Shown here in pieces: positions 58,752-64,000 of a stretch of 64,000 nucleotides of DNA (its first letter is position 1; each line of letters begins with the position of its first letter). The stretch covers positions 4,464,001-4,528,000 of the forward strand of contig JAPEIS010000001.1 of the NCBI GenBank assembly GCA_029531795.1, read 5' to 3'. A program made the translations under genes and the position numbers. Below the pieces are notes generated by a model that saw nothing but the letters and a program-made list of their open reading frames with translations, was not told the origin of the DNA and made no database searches. Source of the DNA: Sclerotinia nivalis (lineage: Eukaryota > Ascomycota > Leotiomycetes > Helotiales > Sclerotiniaceae).

Positions 58752-60412
58752 ATGCACTCCCCACAACCCAAAACATTCCTCTCCCTTCTCCTCTCCCATG
58801 TCCTCACAATCTCCGCATCCCCAGCTTCAACCCCCATCAAAGTTCGCCAAGAACTCGCTCCTGTCCCCTCAAACTTCAACCCCGGAAATTTCGCCATCCA
58901 ACCCAACAATGGCGGCGGCACCCCCGATGACTGCGGTAATGGTCCTATCACCCTCGATCGCGATACATGGAACAGCCGCAACGTAGACCAAATAATCAGT
59001 GATATGTTTTCATCCCGAATGTCTGATCCCAATTTTGATTTCCATCAAGAATTCGGTAATAAATATAACGTGGATTTTTACTGTCCAAATAGCTTCGATA
59101 ATTGCGATACTAATACACCACCCAGTTGTAGCTCATTAAGTGGAACAACGACTGAAAAAGAACAGGGTTGGTTGGGTATTAAGGCTGTGATGAATGTGCA
59201 GTAAATGTATTTGCAGTGGGAGAAGGTGATGAGCAACTCGATTGATACACTTGCGCAGACAATTGTGGATTTTCAATCTGTACGTCCTCTCCTAGAATCT
59301 CCAAAATTCCATGGAATTAACCTAACTTCTTTCCCCTTTAGAACTTCGCTCCCACCACCCCTGGTGCATCTCTTAGCACCGAAAACGCCGTTACGGCTAT
59401 ATCCGGCGGCCTCGCCATCGCCGCCGTAATTGGAACCTTGTGGATACCCGGCGCTGTCGCCATTACACTCCCTATCGCCGGTGAATCAACAGCCGGTATG
59501 CTAACAGTCGGTGCTGGAATTGGTTCCGCAGTTACTACTCTGGCAGGCAGTATTGCGAATGATGTGCAAGATAATATAGAGTCGGATGAGCTTAGTGTGT
59601 TGGAAATCTCGGATTATTTACCGGTGATGAAACAGTTGGCGTTGAGTAGTTTGGAGTTTTTACATAATGGGACGTTTAGTAATGGTATGGTGAATTTGTG
59701 ATAGTGTCGGGAATGTAAGGTTCATCTATATCAACATTTGATCCTACAGAGTACCTCTACTCAAAGATACAGAAGAGAACTGACAAAATCAACAGATGAA
59801 AGATCTTCTCCTCGGCGGTGCATTTACTGGTTCCGATATCCTCCAAGCATATGTCGGCGGCGAGAACGGTCTCGATGGATTATTTTCCCGCTACGCAGCC
59901 ATCAAACTTCTTCAAGCATATTAGGAAGCACAAAATGCTTTTTTCACCTATATTCATGTTACTAGTGATTGTTCAGGTTGGCATGGAAATAAAGGTGGAA
60001 AAAATGCTGGTGATCCAAGAAAATATTGTGGGGAAAAGTGTATGATGATTTTGGCGGGTGTGGATAATAATTCGAAGTTTTTGGCGCCACAGGGGATTGA
60101 TAATGGGAAGGTAGCTTCGATTGGGGGGTTTAATATCCGTGAGTTGTCTCTTTTCTCCATCTCCTTCATTCATTTCCCCCCTTTTTTTGTTTCAGATATA
60201 AGCCTTAGACTAACTACGCCAAAGCTCTTCAATCCCTTTACCAAAGTACCTACAACATGTACACTGGCCACGGTCTCGATTCCTACAAAGACATCGCTTA
60301 TCATGTGAACAATATAGCATATGAATACATTGGTAACAACGATGCAAATAAAGTATATATAATCGTGGAATTCTTCATACTATTAATTTGTGAATTGAAA
60401 GTATTCAATTGA
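58752..60412 (+). pseudogene. Secreted-protein gene broken by nonsense codons
   Basis: The ATG at 58752 opens a typical signal peptide (MHSPQPKTFLSLLLSHVLTI, then SASPASTP). A polar mature part follows (GPITLDRDTWNSRNVDQIIS, several Cys). TAA at 59202-59204 interrupts the frame, which continues as MYLQWEKVMSNSIDTLAQTI. The intron at 59280-59341 (GTACGT...CCTTTAG) joins in phase 0 to a long Gly/Ala-rich hydrophobic segment (AISGGLAIAAVIGTLWIPGA, TAGMLTVGAGIGSAVTTLAG). The next acceptor, AATCAACAG at 59795 behind CTGAC, leads to MKDLLLGGAFTGSDILQAY and then TAG at 59922-59924. A Cys-containing part (SDCSGWHGNKGG, KYCGEKCMMIL) and a last exon (NYAKALQSLYQ) follow, but the final junction does not keep frame. 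Both stops are one C-to-T step from Gln. I do not recognise the family; the hydrophobic segment suggests membrane insertion, but that is a guess. Confidence 0.66.
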
Positions 60413-61872
60413 AAGCAAAATGATAATATAAATAAGAATTTTCTTTGTGATTATTGTAAGTATATATATATATTTTTCTTTTCTTTGAATTGGGGAATTG
60501 GAAACACAAAAGGATGAGCGGATTTGTATATGGGATTCGTGCTAATTTATGGATAGTTTGTGCACAAGATGCTTGGGGTCATAAATTCATGGATTATGCT
60601 TCCCAGCCGGTTAAGACTTGGCTTCAAGATTGTCCGGCTTGTTCTTAGGGGTTTTCTGGTCTTGGTCATTTTGATCTTGCCAGACCTAGCCGCATTGAGG
60701 TTTAGGGGCAGTTTGATTGTTTAACAATATCATCAGACAGAAAGTAAGATATGAAGCGAGGGGGGAATCTAGGAGCCAGGTAGCGCATCTTAGTTAGATT
60801 TTGGATTTTGTCTTCCTATCTGTCGTTATTATATTTTTATATTTATATGAATTTATTTATTAGCTTCGAGTTGCTCGTTTGAAATCTGTTTTTTTTGTTG
60901 GTTGAGATTATGATTTTATTGTATTCCATGCTTTCAATGCTTTTACTACTTTTAAAGTAGTAAACGAGTCTTACTATCATTCTTTCATACTTCATTCATT
61001 CAATAATTCAACAGCAAATCCCCCATCTATAGTGTCCAAACTTATATCAAATATTCCCTTCAAATCAATGCTCAGATCTCAGTCAGAAAATCAAAAACTT
61101 CTACCTCCCTTTCATATCTATTTACCAAGCAATGTCACAGTGCTCATTTCACCATAAAGTTTTGGCTCGATATTCAGAATTTATAGTTCATTATCCTATT
61201 TCAAATTTTCAACCGTGAAAATCAATATCAATATCCTCTATTCACTCTATACTCTACAATTTCCTATTCTAAAATCTTCAACATTCTAATTCAGCCCTTA
61301 GACTCCCAGTTCAAATCTTCAAAATCTTCATATCCATACTCACATCCTACCCCCCAGTTCTCATTACCATCATCATCATCATTACAAAAATACTCTATAA
61401 TCTCAAAATTCAACTTAAAAATACTACAGTTTAAAATATCCTCTCCCTCCTCACATCTCTCCCTCCTCTCCCTCCTCTCCCTCCTCTCCCTCCTCTTCCT
61501 CCTCTCCATCTCCATACCCATCCGTATCCATATCCCAATCATCATCAATCATCAATCATCAATCATCCATACCTCACATCTCACACCTCTATATCTATAC
61601 CCATCTCCATCTCTATATCCATACCCAATTTATACCCATAGCAAACCCATACTCATAATTAAACTTATAAAATCCCAAACCATCTAATAACAATATTGAA
61701 TAACGATATCTAATAACAATAAACCATCTAACAAAGCCAATCAACTAATCAATTAATCATTATATAAAGAAAGATGATTAATTATTTCTTACTCTAGTTA
61801 TATTCTAGTTATTATTCTATTTATTTAAGTAGAGATTTAAGTAGAGATCTAGATTTTTGTTCCTAGGATCTT
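60413..61872. other. Gene-free stretch with low-complexity tract
   Basis: No gene was seen. A (CCTCTCCCT)n tract lies near 61,441-61,510, and ATATCC/CATC-rich simple sequence continues to about 61,640. Open frames here are products of that low complexity. Confidence 0.6.
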
Positions 61873-62343
61873 GTCACGGTTCGAAGGATTAGGTAAGCCG
61901 ATCACCCCGCTCGAGGTCGATCACGTGCCTGTAACTAGTATATATAACCCCTTCGGGGTTATCGACCTTTTCACTCTCTAACTATAGATTCTAAGGATAA
62001 TTGAACCCTGGTTTTCCAGCTCTTTACGGCAATTGTGTCACAGATCTTGTGGTTATGCATGGAAGGTTAGACAGACATTGGGGTTTGATTTTGGGTTTGA
62101 TCTATTTGATCTATTTGATTGATGGATAGATAGATTTAGAGGGTGTGATACAATCGCTGTAAAGAGCTGGAAAACTAGGGTTCAATTATCTTTAGAATTT
62201 ATAATTAGAGAGTGAAAGGTCAATAATCCCGAAGGGGTTATATATACTAATTACAAATATATGATCGATCTCGAGCGCTAATCGCTCGGGGGCCGGTCAC
62301 CCCCAAACGGAGTGATCGGCTTATTTAATCCTTCGAATTGTAA
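61873..62343. repeat. Large inverted repeat: 61873-62041 against 62145-62343
   Basis: The two arms match in inverted orientation along almost their whole length. Examples are CCAGCTCTTTACGGCAATTG against the complement of CAATCGCTGTAAAGAGCTGG, and TTCGAAGGATTAGGTAAGCC against the complement of GGCTTATTTAATCCTTCGAA. About 100 bp separate them. The right arm has ~30 extra bp (GAGCGCTAATCGCTC and a GC-rich palindrome near 62,272-62,310). Both arms hold a small AACCCCTTCGGGGTT-type hairpin. Most differences between arms are C/T or G/A. The right arm leads straight into the transposase gene, so the left arm is probably the matching end of a second, inverted and truncated copy. Confidence 0.85.
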
Positions 62344-64000
62344 TAGAATATATTTAAGGATTTTGTATTTCGTATTATAGATTAACGTGGTTTATCAGTG
62401 TGCGGGTCATATCAGTGTGTGGGTCACTTTCACCTCAATTCAATCTCTTCTCTTTCAACACGCGTTTTATCAACAATCTACAATGAATTCGAATAACCAA
62501 GAAGCCCGTATACTCCTCGCTATCGAAGCTATTCAAAAAGACAAAAAAATAAGCATTCGAAAAGTTGCGAAGATGTATAATATCTCGAATACAACACTAC
62601 AGCGTAGAATTAATGGTTTTACTCCTCGCTCCGAATATCGACCTAAATCTTATAATCTTTCAGAACTAGAAGAGAATATCATTTCTGAGTATATACTCGA
62701 TATGGATATGAGAGGATTTCCACCTAAACTCAGAAATGTGGAAGATATGGCGAATCATATTCTTGAATCGAGGGGTGCAAAGTGTATTGGGAAGCTCTGG
62801 GCGCATCGATTTGTAAAGCGTCGAATCGAATTAAAGATGCGTTTTAGTCGTGTTTATGACTTTCAAAGAGCTCTCTGCGAAGATCCTAAGCTTATTGAAG
62901 AGTGGTTTCGACTGGTTTCGAATATGCGAGCGAAATATGGTATTCTCGACAGCGATTTCTACAATTTCGACGAAACAGGCTTTATGATGGGGATTATATG
63001 TGCTGCAATGGTTGTCACTAGTGCTGAGAGATGCGGTAGAAGTAAATCAGTACAATTAGGCAATCGAGAATGGGCTATAGCAATAATATGTGGAAATGGG
63101 GAGGGTGAAACCATACCTTTATTTCTAGTGGTTCAAAGACAGGTTCATCTTTCCAATTGGTATATCGAAACCGACTTTCCTGCGGAATAGGCTATTAAAC
63201 CTACATCTAATGAATGGACAAACAATAAGACAGGTTTAGAATGGTTGAAACACTTCGATAAGTATATTAAGAATCGAAGAAAGGGCAAATATCGAATGTT
63301 GGTACTAGATGGGTATGAAAGCTATGAATCAGTACCTTTTCAGTCGTATTGCAAAGAGAATGATATTATCTGTTTAAAATTACCACCACATTCAAGTCAT
63401 TTAACTCAATCACTTGATGTTGGCTGTTTTAGCAGCCTGAAACGTTCATATGGTACTCAAATTGATGGGTTTATCAAGGCATATATCAATCATATTTCGA
63501 AAGTTGAATTCTTTATAGCTTTCAAAGCTGCATACCAAGAATCAATTACGATTCAGAATATGAAATCAGGGTTTCGAGGAACAGGTTTAATACTATTTGA
63601 TTTTGAAGCTGTATTTTCGAAACTAGATATTCGAATTCGTATACCTACTCCCCCCTCTTTCGATTAAGATTTATGGACTTTTCAAACCCCTTACAATTCA
63701 ACTGAAGCTCTTTTACAATCGACTTTAGTAAGATCTCGAATGGCTCGTCATCAATCAAGTTTTCCTACACCTATATTCGAGATTGTATTAGCTTTAGCTA
63801 AAGGTACAGAGAGATTAGCACATGAAAATATACTTTTAAATGCAGAGATTCGTATACTTTGGGTAGCAAATGAGGCATTAAGCAAGTGTCGATGCGTAAA
63901 AAAAACTCAATTATGTTAAGGAGGAGTGCTTATTGGACAAGAGGTTACCGATATATTATTTCAGCAAAAGGTTAATATTCAGATTCAATACGACGAGCGT
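62145..64000 (+). mobile_element. pogo/Fot-type DNA transposon, damaged and cut by the window end
   Basis: The probable terminal repeat (from about 62145: CAATCGCTGTAAAGAGCTGG) is followed by leader sequence and a Tc1/mariner-superfamily transposase of the pogo/Fot type. The other end lies beyond the window. The exact left boundary and TA target duplication cannot be fixed because the inverted copy sits alongside. Multiple stop codons show the copy is inactive. Confidence 0.85.
62483..64000 (+). pseudogene. pogo/Fot-type transposase, nonsense-ridden
   Basis: The frame starts at ATG 62483 (MNSNNQEARILLAIEAIQKD). An N-terminal helix-turn-helix (SIRKVAKMYNISNTTLQRR) and a CENP-B-type DNA-binding region (GKLWAHRFVKRRIELKMRFS) are visible. 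The catalytic domain follows: NFDETGFMMG, VLDGYESYES and LPPHSSHLTQSLDVGCF, the last with the closing acidic residue. The second motif usually reads LDGHxSH; both His are Tyr here, each one CAT-to-TAT or CAC-to-TAC step. In-frame stops lie at 63188-63190 (TAG, where Trp is expected) and 63665-63667 (TAA). A shift at the A7 run near 63,898-63,904 takes the C-terminal coding into another frame with a further TAA. It would cut and paste the element via its terminal repeats, but this copy cannot encode an intact enzyme. Confidence 0.88.

Noticed and set aside
61291..61548. 85-codon minus-strand frame with Arg/Glu repeats
   Set aside because: It is the translation of the (CCTCTCCCT)n simple repeat.
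1..64000. tRNA, rRNA and CRISPR features
   Set aside because: I scanned by eye for tRNA-like A/B boxes and regular repeat-spacer arrays and found none that fold or repeat convincingly. The regular words at 49-53 kb are not a CRISPR array because spacing and units vary widely.

Overview
The window reads as nuclear DNA of a filamentous ascomycete. Introns are short (about 55-170 nt), with GTAAGT-like donors and CTAAC/CTAAT branch sites. The transposons carry transition-only nonsense damage of the RIP (repeat-induced point mutation) type. The recognisable genes are typical fungal ones: a CipC-like protein, a fungal rhodopsin-domain membrane protein, an FAD monooxygenase and an M18 aminopeptidase. 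A Sclerotiniaceae-like leotiomycete is my best guess, but this is an impression, not something I can prove from the sequence.

Region 1 (about 1.2-22.4 kb): a run of about ten small genes, all on the minus strand, with no recognised domain. Most have a short 5' exon, a phase-0 intron, an acidic Ser/Asp/Glu-rich disordered middle and a basic C-terminal tail. Several tails share a weak motif built on W-R and S/P-x-L-R-x-C/W-(W/T/S). I read them as a rapidly diverging, lineage-restricted family. One member (21.3-22.4 kb) is cut by a solo LTR, and a 5.9-kb LINE sits exactly at its stop codon. A further family-like gene lies far away at 55.1-56.1 kb and is cut by a second copy of the same solo LTR at an equivalent place near the C-terminus.

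Region 2 (15.46-21.34 kb): a nearly full-length Tad/I-like LINE (zinc-knuckle ORF1; endonuclease, reverse transcriptase and RNase H in ORF2) with a perfect 14-bp target duplication. Nine in-frame stops, all TAA or TAG, and Asp-to-Asn changes at catalytic positions show it is dead.

Region 3 (24.9-41.9 kb): the conserved part. In order: a seven-helix rhodopsin-domain protein, an FAD-dependent monooxygenase, a 6-kb stretch without genes, an acyl-protein-thioesterase-like protein whose catalytic triad appears lost, a CipC-like stress protein, and an M18 aminopeptidase with a long N-terminal extension.

Region 4 (41.9-64 kb): gene-poor. It holds a chimeric retro-insertion with a LINE 3' end and its own 14-bp target duplication (47.35-48.22 kb), a field of a TTTGTTGCAYRTCT-type motif that switches orientation near 52.3 kb, the LTR-broken family-like gene, a nonsense-ridden gene for a secreted protein (58.75-60.4 kb), and a RIP-damaged pogo/Fot-type transposon preceded by an inverted copy of its end (61.87 kb to the window edge).

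Exon borders were inferred by eye from splice consensus and reading phase. Family relationships among the small genes rest on short motifs and shared architecture and need a profile search.
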